Part shown: positions 32,221 through 44,514 of the stretch, piece after piece | Position numbering within the stretch: the stretch's first letter is position 1 | How the letters are laid out: each line of letters starts with the position of its first letter | NCBI GenBank assembly: GCA_012934845.2 | Contig: WNNJ02003523.1 | Coordinates: forward strand, 62,001-126,000 | Direction: 5' to 3' | Length of the DNA: 64,000 nucleotides | Origin: Pomphorhynchus laevis | Lineage: Eukaryota > Acanthocephala > Palaeacanthocephala > Echinorhynchida > Pomphorhynchidae | Notes under the pieces: generated by a model | What the model saw: only the letters and a program-made list of their open reading frames with translations | Database searches by the model: none | Told to the model about the DNA's origin: nothing | Made by a program: the position numbers and the translations under genes

Positions 32221-32693
32221 CCATTCGTGCGTTGGTGAGTTTGGAGAGTTCTTCGAGTGATTCCTTTTTACACTTAGGAAATCTAGCGCGCATTGATATC
32301 ACATCCAACATTACTACTCAATCGCCCTCTGATCCTGATATTAGTGTCGCCTATACTAATTTAAGGAGTATTTTACCAAAATTTGATGAACTAAAGGCAT
32401 GGGCCATCTCAAATAAACCAGCGATCCCGGTTCTTACTAAAACATGGCTGCATCGTGATATCTCCCATGATTCGATTGCTATTATGGGATGTAATTTGTT
32501 GAGCTGATAGAGATTCTCGGAAGGATTGAGGTGTTGCGCTCTATATTATGACATCCTTAAATATTATTTCCACTCGTAATTTTAAAAATGAACTGGGCAC
32601 GTGTGAGTTTCTCTCAGTCATTGTTTCACACTTAGGAGGTCCCTTAGGTATTGCCGTGTGCTACAAGTCGCCGCAATCATCCGTATTGAATCA
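32174..32693 (+). pseudogene. LINE-A3 ORF2, endonuclease start
   Basis: Reads KFSSSSSVTIRALVSL in the frame overlapping the ORF1 end, then VAYTNLRSILPKFDELKAW, TKTWLHRDISHDSIA, a stop in CNLLS, and MTSLNIISTRNFKNELGTCE / AVCYKSPQSSVLN. LINE-C is inserted at 32694. Confidence 0.82.
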
Positions 32694-33012
32694 GTTTGAA
32701 CTTTCTTGGCTGCTTAATAAACTACTTACAATTATCATGACCATGACCAGACGCAAGACTACAGAAAACTACCTCATGAAGTTGAATCTAGTAGCGAACA
32801 AATGAAGAAAATTTATAACTGTTCTAGCAAATTACAATTGACGTCGCTCTGCAGCAAATTACAATGCGAAATCAAGAAAATTGAAACAATTCTGGATTAG
32901 TCAACTCAATCCTTATTGAAATCTTTATTGAAAAAGATTTATTGGACACAATCTTTATTGAAATCTACACGAGAGACTTTACTCTGATAAAGTCTGAATA
33001 TACATACATATA
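32694..33012 (+). promoter_or_regulatory. LINE-C 5' leader
   Basis: GCTTAATAAACTACTTACAA at about 32712-32731 is identical to the LINE-D leader at 54102-54121. TACTTACAA lies at 32723-32731. Degenerate repeats of ATCTTTATTGAAAT-type sequence lie at about 32910-32965. TGAATATACATACA ends near 33010, a few bases before the ORF1 ATG. Confidence 0.5.
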
Positions 33013-34092
33013 ATGGTCAAACAGAGGAAGACTACAAAGCGAGGTGATGCTGCCAAGTTCGTGGATTATCAGGTTCGGTGTTCAAGTGAAGATTGTCATG
33101 TGTGGACAAGTGTTTCAGTTCCCGGGGAAAAGAAAACAGCTCTGTCTAATGCATCTTTCTACTGCGGGTACTGCTGCGCATCTTTGATAAATGATTTGAA
33201 GACGGAATCTACCCCCTTGGTTGTCGGTCAGTCGAGTTGTAATTCTCTTGGACCCATATCAGCTCCACTAATTCCAAAAAGCATAAGTGTTTGTCAAAGT
33301 AAGGAAGTTCTTATTTCCAAATCTACTAAGAATGTTGAAAATTCCAGTCATAGTGATGGAAGCTATTCTAACTCTATATATCCCTCCTCAAGTCTTAACT
33401 CTATATATCCCTCCACAAGTCTTGCAAATAATCCAATGAATATAGATTTAACTGTAGAGGGTGAGACTGTAGCCATGGATGTTCCAGTGCATTTACCTGA
33501 TGTTACTAATGATGAAAATACATATTGTCAGGTTTTGAATCATGGTCATATGTCTGATAATGGGACTGTCAAAAAGAAGGAACAAGCGTCAACGATAAGT
33601 CAACATACACTATCCGCAGTGTCACGTGACAGTCTCGAATTGCAAATTGGTAATAATAGGAAACACACCGCTGATCGATGTAGATCTGTTATTCTGGCCA
33701 ATGTAAGAGAATCTTTATTTGAGAACGCACAAGTACGTCTTAACGAGGACGTCCAGAGTGTGAGATTTATATTGACGCAGGTACTTGGTTCTTGCAATGT
33801 GGATATTGTCAAACGTGTTAAACTCGTTGCATTATTTCGACTGGGTAAGCGTGATACACTTAGTAATAGGCCGCGTTTACTCAAGGCCGTATTTAGAGAG
33901 CAGTCACATGCTGAGTTAATTCTTCGGAATTTATATCGTTTAAAAGGATCCCACGTTAGTCTCTTAAAAGATCTTGACGCTCTTCAAAGGGAGAAATTGT
34001 CTCAAGCTAAGAAAGAACTTGCATCTCGTGTTGCACTTGGTGAGAGCAATCTATGTGTGCAAAATTTTCAAGTAGTGAGGCGACGCATTTGA
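33013..34092 (+). CDS. LINE-C ORF1 protein, intact (359 aa)
   Basis: The ATG at 33013 gives MVKQRKTTKRGDAAKF. Residues about 22-58 hold the Cys/Trp motif (VRCSSEDCHVWTSV then FYCGYCCASL). The middle (60-215) is polar and Ser/Thr/Asn-rich. From about residue 220: SVILANVRESLFENAQ, RLNEDVQSVRFIL, LVALFRLGKRDTLSNRPRLL, YRLKGSHVSLLKDLDALQ, and NLCVQNFQVVRRRI at the end, an RRM/CTD-like nucleic-acid chaperone layout. It probably coats the element RNA. ORF2 starts at 34053 inside its last codons. Confidence 0.85.
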   Translation: MVKQRKTTKRGDAAKFVDYQVRCSSEDCHVWTSVSVPGEKKTALSNASFYCGYCCASLINDLKTESTPLVVGQSSCNSLGPISAPLIPKSISVCQSKEVLISKSTKNVENSSHSDGSYSNSIYPSSSLNSIYPSTSLANNPMNIDLTVEGETVAMDVPVHLPDVTNDENTYCQVLNHGHMSDNGTVKKKEQASTISQHTLSAVSRDSLELQIGNNRKHTADRCRSVILANVRESLFENAQVRLNEDVQSVRFILTQVLGSCNVDIVKRVKLVALFRLGKRDTLSNRPRLLKAVFREQSHAELILRNLYRLKGSHVSLLKDLDALQREKLSQAKKELASRVALGESNLCVQNFQVVRRRI

Positions 34093-37078
34093 ATCAGTTG
34101 GTCCCCATTAGATGTATCGCCTCTCATGAATGTGGAGGGTTTTGGCAAGGTCTTACAGCATATAAGTGCCTAGCTGATTTGGGATCTGAAGTGTGTCATA
34201 TTGCTACAGATGATATTATTACTCGCACTGGTGTGAATAAAAGTCATAGTATATTTTATTGTAATGTTCGGAGCTTGTTACAGAAAGTCGATGAGCTAAA
34301 GTTTAGGATCGAGTCTGTTAATCCAATTATAGTTGGTATTACAGAATCTTGGCTTAATTGTGATGTATCCGATGCTGAGGTATCCATCCCAGGCTATTCT
34401 TTGTTCCGTAGTGATCGGATAGGGGGTAGGGGTGGTGGCGTAGCTCTCTTTATGAGAGACGAAGTTAAGGTGCGCGTTTTGAGTAAGTCGTCTATTGATA
34501 GAGTTGAGAGTTTGTGGTGTCAGGTGAAGTTTGATAACAGCTCACCCATCATACTGGGTCTTGTGTATCGTGCTCCTAAGGCAATATCTAAGAAACTCAT
34601 TGAAGAGATAGAGTTGTATACGCGAGGAGATTGTGATACTGTGATAATTGGGGATCTGAATATGCCAGATGTTGAATGGACTTCGAATACGGTTCTTCCT
34701 ACTTGTGATAGTGAATCTTGTGACCTTATGGAGTGTTTTGCTTATTGTGGTCTTGCTCAATTTGTTGATGTACATACTCGCTTTTCAAGTTGTAGTTCTT
34801 CCCTTCTTGATCTTTGCCTATCGACAAACAGTCAATTAATCAGTAGTATCCAATATGATTCTCCTGTTGGTTTATCTGATCACTGTGTAGTTAAAGTTTT
34901 GCTAAATTTACAAATGAGGGTGTTTCATCATGCTCGGTACAAACGTCAGATTAATGTTTTTCGGGCGAACTATGATGCTATTACATCAAAGCTGCATAGA
35001 GTAAGTTGGCCTGATCCGGCTGTTGTCGGAGTTGACGAGGCCTGGGATCATTTTCGCGTGACGCTTTATTCTCTAATGGTAAAATTCTCACCTTTGAAGT
35101 CTAAGACTAGTCGGAAAAGCGCTCGTTGGTTTGATACTGAGCTGGCTACTGCGATGAAGGCTCGTGACTTCAGTTTCAAATGCTTTAAGGGTGGGTTTTG
35201 TGAATATGGTGTTTATAAGCAGGCGAGAAATTTCTTCAATTCTTTAAAGCGACATAAGCGCTATTTATTTGAAAATGGTCTAGCTCATAGTTGTAGACAT
35301 GATCCAAAGCTCTCTTTCTATATGTGAATAGTAGTAGGAACGCTAATAAAACAATTGGCCAATATTTTGATAGCGTTATTGAAGACGACCTTGCTGAGAT
35401 GTTCTCAAGGCATTTTTACTTGTACAAAGAGACTACAAACGAGTATTCTGAACCTATCCAGAACAGTGAAACGATAAGAGGTGCTAGTGTTTCATATCCT
35501 AGTTTAGACATAGCTAATTTGATAACTCCCGAGAAAGTTTTAGCTGAACTGCATCGTCTTAAAGAGACAAACTCCAAAGGTGCTGATTTGTTACCTTCGA
35601 TATATCTTCGTCGAATAGCAGACTCAATATATACACCACTTTGTAACATATTTCGACAATCTATTATTGATACGAATCTTCCAAAAGAGTGGAAACAATC
35701 GATCATTCACCCCATCTTCAAAAAGGGTGATAGATCTTCAGTAGACAATTATAGACCAGTAAGTATTACTTGCTTATGTTGTAGAATGTTAGAGCGAATT
35801 ATACATGGTTATATGGTCAAGTTTTATAGTGAGAATAATGTAATAGCTTCTGAGCAACATGGTTTCCGTAAGGGTTATTCGACAGTTACTAATCTACTCG
35901 CTGCCCATCTTGATTGGTCAGCTAATAAAGCCGTATCAATTGCTACTGACATCATATTCTTCGATTTCTCTAAGGCATTTGACAGAGTAGACCATAGACT
36001 CCTCCTAAATAAACTAGAGAAAAGTGGCATTCCATTCTTGCTTGTTAGATGGATTGAATCGTTTTTAAGCAATCGTAGTTATTGTGTGCATGTAGATAAT
36101 TTTTACTCTTCTTCGCGGCCATGTAATATAGGGGTGCCTCAAGGTTCAGTATTGGGTCCATTGTTATTTAGTGTCTACATCAACGATATCCCGGAATTTA
36201 TTGATTCTCGGATGCTTTTATATGCAGACGATTTGAAAATCTGGCGGGCAATTCGTTCACCCAATGATATAGTCAAACTGCAACGGGATATCGATGAAGT
36301 CGAAAATTGGGCTCTGCTCAATAGGTTGATTGTAAATATATCAAAATGCAAACATTTACGTGTTCGTGGCGGAAATGCTCAATCTTTAGTTAATTATAGC
36401 TTTCAAAGCAGTGATATAGAACGAGTGAACAAATATAAGGACTTGGGAGTGTGGATAAACAGTGATTTGAGTACCGTCACACATACTGAACATGCTTGTT
36501 CAAATGCGTTGGGGATAATCGGTCAACTTCGACGCACTTTCATTGCACTCAATCAATTTGCCCTACGTCCGCTAATCTTTGCTCATGTGTTGAGCCGTCT
36601 TCTATATGCTGCGCCGTGTGTGTATCCCCAAAATTCAAAAGAACATATTAGTTCAGAGAGGGTACTTCATAGAGCTACCAAGCTAGCACCGCAACTGAAA
36701 TTTTTGTCGTACCCTGATCGATTAAAAGCACTTAGACTTGAGACTGTCACGTGGACCCGCCGGTACATCGATATGAGTATGGTCTGGCAAATTCTTAATG
36801 ATTTGGATCATCCACTTCGAGATTGTCTTCATTTGCGCTCATCCAATATCCTCCGAGGCCATGGTTTAACCCTGCGACGTGAAAGGATAAGAAAATCACG
36901 AGCTGTCCAATTTGATCGGCGAGTTGTATCTCTGTGGAATAGGCTTGGAGAGTCAACAGTGTGCAGTAGCAATATCAACGAATTCAAAAAGAAATTACGG
37001 ATGGAGGAATGCCATGGGGAAAGCTGCTTTTCCGTATTTGTGATACTTTTATTATATTTTCTTTTTTTTCTGCAGTGA
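34053..37078 (+). pseudogene. LINE-C ORF2 (endonuclease and RT), one frame break
   Basis: ATG at 34053 (MCAKFSSSEATH) overlaps ORF1. Endonuclease: YCNVRSLLQKVDELK, GITESWLNCDVSDAE, GGRGGGVALFM, LVYRAPKA, IIGDLNMPDVEW, SPVGLSDHCVVK. The frame changes once, near 35320 (before NSSRNANKTIG). RT: WKQSIIHPIFKKGDRSSVDN, EQHGFRKGYSTVTNLLAAHL, IIFFDFSKAFDRVDHRLLL (A), IGVPQGSVLGPLLFSVYIND (B), LLYADDLKIWRAI (C). C-terminus ends at 37078. All catalytic residues seen are present. Confidence 0.9.
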
Positions 37079-37127
37079 ACCAGCCAATTAAGCCATGCTT
37101 TTATGTGCTGTTGAAACATTAATAATA

Positions 37128-37434
37128 AATTCTCTAAACTAATTAGTCACTGTTCTGAGCTTGAAGTATATCTATTAGTTAGTGATTTTAATATACCCTC
37201 AGCTAGGTCACATCAGGAATTATGTTTTGGATAGTGGTTCTTCCAAGTCGGATGTGGATTTGTGGAAGTTTCTTACATATGATCTCATGTTAGAGCAACA
37301 TGTGCAGTCGCCAACGAGATTCGCGCAAAACCAGGAATTTTGTCTAGATTTGGTATTTTCCAAATTAATTACAAGTGTGGGTAATTAAGTATGAGCTATC
37401 AGAGTTCCATTAGATCGAGCGATCATTGCATGAT
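37128..37434 (+). pseudogene. LINE-A3 ORF2, endonuclease middle
   Basis: Decayed ISHCSELEVYLLVSDFNIPS (catalytic GDFN changed to SDFN), SKSDVDLWKFL, LVFSKLITSVGN and SSDHCMIV up to the insertion site of LTR element 3. Confidence 0.8.
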
Positions 37435-37556
37435 TGTGATATCCAACGAGAATAAAATGGCTTTTATTTACGAATCTACAAATAGTAGTAGGTAATAATA
37501 GATATAAACCAGATAGTAAACTTTATAAACAAGATAGTGATCAATGTGATACCACA
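37435..37556 (-). repeat. LTR element 3, 3' LTR (122 bp)
   Basis: Same length as the 5' LTR, about 95% identical. Confidence 0.88.
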
Positions 37557-38420
37557 TTCATCCCATGTGATAATTTTGGAAGTTTTTTCGACTTCTGGGA
37601 CTTCATCGGTAGAATTCTTGAGTGGCTACAGGATGGAGGTTTGCATCGGGAATTGAAGTCTTCTTTGAGTTCACGTTCTTATCGGTATTGTCTGATACAT
37701 CATATTTCTTTCCATCGTTGTTATCTACAGACAGCTGGTTAGTATCAAAACTGTCTAGACTGTTGTCGTCATCGGTCCTTAATGTTCCAGGATTATAAAT
37801 ATCCACATTGTTTGGATTCTTGTAAATGCAGGTTTCTGAAGGACAACGAGATAGATGCCGAGTTGATATATTCGCTTCCTTCCCAGATGGAAATTCAATA
37901 TATGCAGTGTTAGGATTAGCGTTTATCAGTTTTGCTTTAAGCAATTTATCATCATATTTATCATGCTTGTAGAAGTTTCGTACGAATACAGGACCGGGAT
38001 TACATAGCTATTTGGGCAAGTTGAATTTTGCTAGCGGACGTCTACGGAAGTTAAAGATACCATCGTGGGGTATCGAACCGGTAGCGGTACATAATAGTCC
38101 ACGAATAGACTGAAGACATTCAGTGAGAACAGTTTCCCAAGCATCAACAGGACGATTGTAGTCTCTAAGCTGCAGAAGTATAGCGCTCCATAAAATGCCG
38201 TTATAGCGCTCGATCTGTCCGTTACCGACCGGATTGTACGGAGAAGAATGACTTGCTACCGTACCAATACGGCTCAGATAATCTGTGAATTCTTTCGATA
38301 TGAAGGATGATCCGCGAACGGAATGTACAAATTCAGGGGCCAAATATTGACACAATGCTGCGTAGACAATTAATCACTGTTTGTGTGGACATATCTCGGC
38401 ATGCGAAAGCAAACGGATAT

Positions 38421-39077
38421 CGAGAATATTATATCGTAAAGATGACATATTTAAATTTACAAGAAACATATTTTTGCATGAGCATTTATGCATACCATTT
38501 AATATAAAATATAATACATTAAATAATGAAATTTTAAGAATTGCAACAATATGTAATGATATTGGCTTTCTTCAAAATCATTTAAATAATTTAATAGATA
38601 CATATTTTAAACTAGGTTACTATAAAAATAACATCAAGCAGAAAATAGTAAAATATATTAAATCAACACAATAATATAAAGAATAAATTCTAAACTCTTA
38701 AGTGGCAAATTTTTATGGATGGATAATAAATAATATACTTTGTATTAGAATAAGATACTAGATAGTTATTTCAGAGGAAATACATCATTAGCATGTATTT
38801 GGCTCCGCTGCTATGTTGGGTAGAGGAGTTAGGGGCCGAAACCTGATAGCATAACAGTTCCTCCTGATGACCTCTAATTCTTATTCTGATACAGCGTCTG
38901 TTATTTATTAGTCAATTCATAAAAATGACGTTTATTTTAAATTTCATTTTTTTAACTTGATTAAAATTATAGAAAATCTAAAAACAATTATTAATTTTAT
39001 TATTTAATTATTAAATTTTGATTTAGCATTATTATGTTTTGTTTATTTTATAATTATATTAAATACGTAGCTGATTT
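38421..39077 (+). mobile_element. Penelope-like or other retroelement fragment, long copy
   Basis: It interrupts the integrase region of LTR element 3. The left 250 bp encode a frame ending at 38672 (LHEHLCIPFNIKYNTLNN / EILRIATICNDIGFLQNHLN / NLIDTYFKLGYYKNN). This resembles the end of the RT in Penelope-like elements, where a basic Arg-x2-x-Ile-Cys stretch and an LGY motif follow the catalytic core. The resemblance is weak and by eye. The right 400 bp are the non-coding repeat also found at 22019-22432. Confidence 0.45.
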
Positions 39078-39241
39078 GATTCATCGATGACTGTCATCAA
39101 ATATTTCTCGCCTAATGAACTAGGCAATGACCCTTTAAAGTCAAGTGACATCCTTTCTAAGGGTTTCGTAGCTCTGACGAGGGCGTCTTTGGAGGCTTGA
39201 AGAAGTTCGGTTTCAACAAAGAACATGTAACGCAATGAGAG

Positions 39242-39331
39242 TGTCGTGAATTAACTAACTTGTGTTTTGATGTTATTTGTTTTGTAGATGTTTTCAATAA
39301 AGCTACTTTAGCCTCACTTTGGATCTTAACA
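39242..39331 (+). repeat. LTR element 2, 5' LTR (90 bp)
   Basis: Contains TTTTGTAG followed by ATGTTTTCAATAAA (39288-39301), which includes an AATAAA signal. Confidence 0.88.
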
Positions 39332-39332
39332 A

Positions 39333-39346
39333 TTTATTGAAAACAT
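39333..39346 (+). promoter_or_regulatory. Candidate self-priming primer-binding site of LTR element 2
   Basis: TTTATTGAAAACAT starts two bases after the LTR and is the exact reverse complement of ATGTTTTCAATAAA at 39288-39301 in the LTR. Confidence 0.72.
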
Positions 39347-42300
39347 TTGTGTGAGCATTTGTTGTCAAAATGGACCCAGTCGGAAACGGATTGACGAACG
39401 TTGATTATGCACGATATCTGCAGCCAAGTAAACTTACAATAGACACAAAAGACCCAAACGGAGCGGATATTTGGAAACATTGGCTATCAACATTCGAAGC
39501 GTTTATCGAACACATCGGAGCTCCGTGTGAGATTCGATTAACGTTACTGCGTAATTACGTTTCTCCTCAAATTTTCAAGTCAATTCAACAACTGTCTGAT
39601 TATGCAGAAGCTATCAAGACGCTTCGATCGATGTTTGAGCGATCGACCAATGTCATTTAGGCTCGATATATACTATTCGCGAAGAGACAAGAAGATGCAG
39701 AAGATATTCAACACTACACTAATAGTTTAAAGCAACTAGCTTCAGAATGTAAGTTCGAAGAAGTATCGGCACAAGATCACCGAGATCAGGCAAATCTAAA
39801 TGCGTTCATAGCGGGTATTTCCTCAAAGAAAATTAGAGAACGTTTACTTGAAAACTGTACCTTAATACTAACAGACGCTTTTGAAAATGCAAAAGCAATG
39901 GAAAGCGCGGAAAAACGTTCAACGGTAATCGAAGGACCTTATTATCGACTAGCTCATGTTTCCGACAGCAGAAAGGAAGAGGCGGCAGATCAACTGGCAC
40001 AAATGAATGATAGAGTAGTTGCAACAATCAAAAGTAATTGGAAGTGCTTTTTTTTGTGGAAGTCAATCAAAGCATAGTCGAGAATCTTGTCCGGCAAAAA
40101 ATTCAATTTGCCATAAATGTCAGAAGGAATGACATTTTGCAAGAGCGTGTCGATCTTCACAATTCGGTCGTAATAAATACTCTGCGTGCATTTCTTCAAT
40201 ACTGTCTGACCGAAAAGCTGTAGACCAAATATCCATTTGCAACAAAAGAGTAGAGTGTTTGTTCGACACAGGGAGTTGCTATAGTTTTATTCGAACTGAT
40301 ATTGTGAGTAAGATGAAATTGCCTATCGTCAGAGATATACGGCCTATTACAATGGCCACTAATCGCTTTAAGACTTTAACTAAAGGCCATGTCACTACTT
40401 CCATCATCTACAAGTCCCAAATTTATAAAAACATTATATTTCATGTTCTGGACGACTTATGTACCGAAGCAATATTGGGGATGGATTTTATGAATGAGCA
40501 TAAGAGGTTCAAACTAAAATTGAATAGTCCTAGAAACGAATTGGTAATTGCTGCTTTGCGACCTATAGATTTCAAGCCAGTTCGACCATTTTCACATCTA
40601 AATGAACATTGCATTCCTATTGCAACGAGGTCTCGCCGGTATAATCCAGCCGATCGTGATTTTATTCGATCGGAGGTTCAGAAGTTATTGAAAGATGGGA
40701 TTATCGAACCTTGTATTTCACCATGGCGAGCTCAAGTGGTAGTTACGCGCTCGGAGAGACATAAACGCAGGCTTGTTATTGATTACTCACAAACGATAAA
40801 TAAATATACATTGCTGGATGCCTATCCTTTGCCAAACTTACAAGATCTTGTGTATGAAATTAGTAAATACAAATGGTTTTCTACAATTGACTTACAGTCT
40901 GCTTATCATCAAGTTCCTTTACATCCAGACGATAGACTATATACTGCCTTTGAAGCAGATGGAAGATTATATTGCTTTGCGAGATTGCCCTTTGGTTTGA
41001 AGAATGCAGTGTCATGCTTTCAGCGATGTATGGATCACATGATTGAAACAAATGAATTAAAAAGTACATTTGCCTATCTAGATAACATTACAATTTGCGG
41101 AATGACCCAACAAGAACACGACGAAAATCTGGGCAAATTCAACAGTGTCGCTACCAAGTGCGGGCTCACAATGAATACAACTATATGTGAATTTAACAAG
41201 AAAGAAATAGAGCTTCTCGGCTACTTAATTTGTCAAGGAGTACTGAAACCAGATCCGGATAGATTGCAGGCTTTACATGAACTTCCCCCCCTACGATGTC
41301 AGATCCTTACAACGAAGTATTGGACTCTTTGCTTACTACTCGTCTTGGATACCAGAATTTTCACAAAAGATTGAATTCTTGAGAAACGCTTCATTCCCTA
41401 TGAACGCTGAATCAAAACTGTCATTTGAAAAGCTTAAAGCAGATATTGCGAGTGCTTATTTATACCACATCGATAACGCTCAAGCGCTAACAGTTGAGAC
41501 AGACGCTTCTGAAACGTGCAATGCGGCTACACTGAACGGAGACGGTCGTCCGATTGCGTTTTTTTTTCAAGAAAACTTTCTGTAAGCGAGCAGAGATGGG
41601 CAGCAATCGAGAAAGAGGCTTTAGCCATAGTGGAATCCCTTATTAAGTGGCGACATTTTCTTATCGGAAGGCATTTTAAAATCATCACAGACCAAAGATC
41701 AGTTAGTTTTATATTCAATCAGCTAAACGGACGCAAGATAAAAAACGACAAAATACAACGTTGGAAAGCATAATTGGCCAATTAAGATTTTTAAATATTC
41801 TACCGCCCGGGATCTTTTAATGGACCAGCAGATACCTTATCTAGAATATGTGCTACTTCCAATTTCGATAGAGGATTACGAGAACTTCACGAATCATTAT
41901 GTCACTCCGGGGTACGACGGTTAACTCATTATGTCAGATCACGGAATCTTCCATTCTCAGTAAATGATGTGAAAAATATTTGTGAACGTTGTGAAGCTTG
42001 TAAATTTTTTAAGCCTCGATTTTCAAATACCTGTACGGCTCATGTAATTAAAGCTACCCGCCCTTTTGAGCGATTATGCATAGATTTCAAAGGACCATTA
42101 CCGAGTAATTCAAGATCCCGTTTCCTCCTTGTTGTGATTGATGAGTATAGTCGGTTTCCTTTTGCCTACGCGTGCCCCGATATGTCTGCTAAAACTGTGT
42201 GTCATTGTTTGGACGAAATATTTGCTATTTTTGGTTGTCCAGAATATATTCATTCGGATAGAGGTACGTCGTTTCTGTCATCGGATGTCAGACAATTTCT

Positions 42301-43034
42301 CAGTGAGAGAGGAATCGCTAGCAGTTCCACAACACCGTACAACCCAAGAGGTAACGGGCAATGCGAACGATACAATTCAACAATTTGGACAGCTATAACT
42401 ACCACGTTACGAAGTGAACGAATGTCTATTCATCAGTGGCAAATAATATTACCAAGAGCACTCAATAGCATAAGGAGTCTTTTATGTACTTCAACCAACT
42501 ACACACCTCACGAACGGATATTTTCTTACCCCAGAAAGAGTAATGAAGGCAAAACGTTTCCAAAATAGATGACCGATGGTGCATCTGTACTTGTCCAGAA
42601 TCATAGACGTGAATCGAAATATGAACCAATAGGTTGTCCAGCTAAACTTGTGACTGCTAACAACACATACGCTATCATCGAATATCCTAATCAACGACAA
42701 GGTGCGGTTTCTGTAAGGGACGTGGCTCCCGGTTTCGATATCGGACAACGGTTGTCAGGTGGAGATAGCTGCCAAAATCTAATGATAGAAGATCATGAAT
42801 GTACGAACGATACATCACAACTTACAACTACTACTAAAGATGATATTGAAAGCAGCTATAACCCTGATACCAGCTACAGCGACGATAAAACTGTGAGTAC
42901 GGACGACGATACTTTAAACGATACTTTCAAAATATCCGACGAGAAAGGAAATAAAATTATGCAGAGCAACGAAAGACCCGTGCGAAATAAAGCTACTCCC
43001 GCGTATCTACGAGATTATGTTTGGCGGAGGAGAA

Positions 43035-43124
43035 TGTCGTGAATTAACTAACTTGTGTTTTAATGTTATTTGTTTTGTAGATGTTTTCAATAAAGCTACT
43101 TTAGCCTCACGTTGGATCTTAACA
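43035..43124 (+). repeat. LTR element 2, 3' LTR (90 bp)
   Basis: Two substitutions relative to the 5' LTR. Confidence 0.88.
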
Positions 43125-44318
43125 ACATAACGAACGTCTTGAGAGTTATATGTGGGTTGATTCGATTGAATAAAATGGTACAAACGATTAACTCCAGGGT
43201 GGCAAAGTGTCGCGTGAAGTTCGTAAAGGAGCTTTAATCTTTTTGTTTGTTGAAATACCCGTAACTTGATGCACAGATATCCCTAGACATTGAGTCGGTT
43301 ACACAATTCAACTTTCCATGCCGATAAATGATGCAATACTTAAATTTAGATAAATCGAGACGCCATCTTTGCACCTTTTCATTTTTTATTTTACTCTTGT
43401 GATTCCTGTTAAATATAAATGAGACGGTTAAATATAAATTTGATCAGTTAGAACATTGAAAGTTCAACTAGACAAATAGTGCCTCCAATATCGTAATGCT
43501 TCGACGATGGCGAGGGCCTTTTTCTCAATAGCGGAATGTCCAACGGCAATCTTGCTAAGGGTATGTGAATAAAAGGCAACGGGTTTGTTATCCTGTATTA
43601 ATACAGCACCGATGGCATGGAGAGAGGCGTCAGTCTCAACAGTAAATGTCTTGTTGAAATCGATGGGTGTTAGTGTAATAATGAGAAATAATGAGAATAA
43701 TGAGATCACGAATTAGATCAAATAAGCGCCTTGCTACCGGTGTAATAGGAAAATTCGTAGTTTCAGCTAACGGACGAATCTGTGACGAAAAATTTTGAAT
43801 CAATTTGGAATAATGAGAGAAGAGGTCAACAATTCTTCGCAGTTGACGTTTATTTTGAGGTACTTGCAGTTCTCGCAAAGATGAGACACGATTAGGATCA
43901 GGCCGTTTAATACCATTGCCAACTTGATATCCCAGAATATTGATCATCGTCTTATTAAAAATACACTTTGATTCATTTAGTGTGATTCGGTACTTAGAAG
44001 CAACTTCACGAAATTTTGCCAGATTTGTATCGTGTTCTTGCTGGGTTTTGCCGCACACAATAATGTCGTCGAGATATGAGTATGTGCCGGTTAAGTTTTC
44101 TTTCTCTATGATCTCGTTGATTATTCGTTGGAAAGCGGCCACAGCATTCCTGAGTCCGAATGGCATTCGCTAAAATTGATAGAGTTTACCATCAGCCTCG
44201 AATGCCTTCAAAAAAATTTTGTTTGCTCGTAAGGGAACTTAATAATAAGCACTTTTGACATCTAGAGTGCTAAACACTTAAAACGCTTAAAAAACGTTTA
44301 GTTTCTAATAAACATACA

Positions 44319-44465
44319 TTCCAGATTTCAGTTCCAGATTTCAGTTCCAGATTTCAGTTCAAGATTTCAGTTCCAAATTTCAGTTCCAGATTTCAGTTCC
44401 AGATTTAAGTTCCAGATTTAAGTTCCAGATTTAAGTTCCAGATTTAAGTTCCAGATTTAAGTTCC
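44319..44465 (+). repeat. LINE-E4 leader minisatellite, about 11 x 13 bp
   Basis: Unit GTTCCAGATTTCA, changing to GTTCCAGATTTAA in the right half. It lies directly after the CTAATAAACATACA motif (44305-44318), in the position expected for a promoter or enhancer array. Confidence 0.88.
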
Positions 44466-44514
44466 GCGAGCGAAGCGAGCGGAAAATCTTGTCCACCAAG
44501 ATTTTAAAACAATC

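Larger units (their letters stand above)
32694..37127 (+). mobile_element. LINE-C, nearly intact CR1/Jockey-like element
   Basis: Leader 32694-33012, ORF1 33013-34092, ORF2 34053-37078 with a single frame break, and a short 3' UTR ending AATAATA at 37127. Inserted in the LINE-A3 endonuclease. No clear target duplication. Its 3' UTR lacks the AGCC-N4-GGCT hairpin of the other families (it reads CAGCCAATTAAGCCATGC). Its leader and ORF1 start are close to LINE-D while the rest is distant. Confidence 0.9.
39242..43124 (+). mobile_element. LTR element 2, Ty3/gypsy, Mag-like, broken fossil
   Basis: 90-bp LTRs (TGTCGTGAAT...ATCTTAACA). Parts in order: gag from about 39.4 kb, zinc knuckle region near 40.1 kb, protease near 40.26 kb (FDTGSCYSF), RT about 40.6-41.2 kb, RNase H about 41.5-41.8 kb, integrase about 41.9-42.5 kb, and an acidic tail. 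A purine-rich tract (GGCGGAGGAGAA) precedes the 3' LTR. The LTRs are about 98% identical, so the insertion is young, but it is broken in roughly half a dozen places. It is inserted in LTR element 3; no target duplication is obvious. Confidence 0.9.

Noticed and set aside
44319-44465. Regular 13-bp repeats as a possible CRISPR-like array
   Set aside because: No spacers between units, and the host is a eukaryote. It is a minisatellite in a LINE leader.
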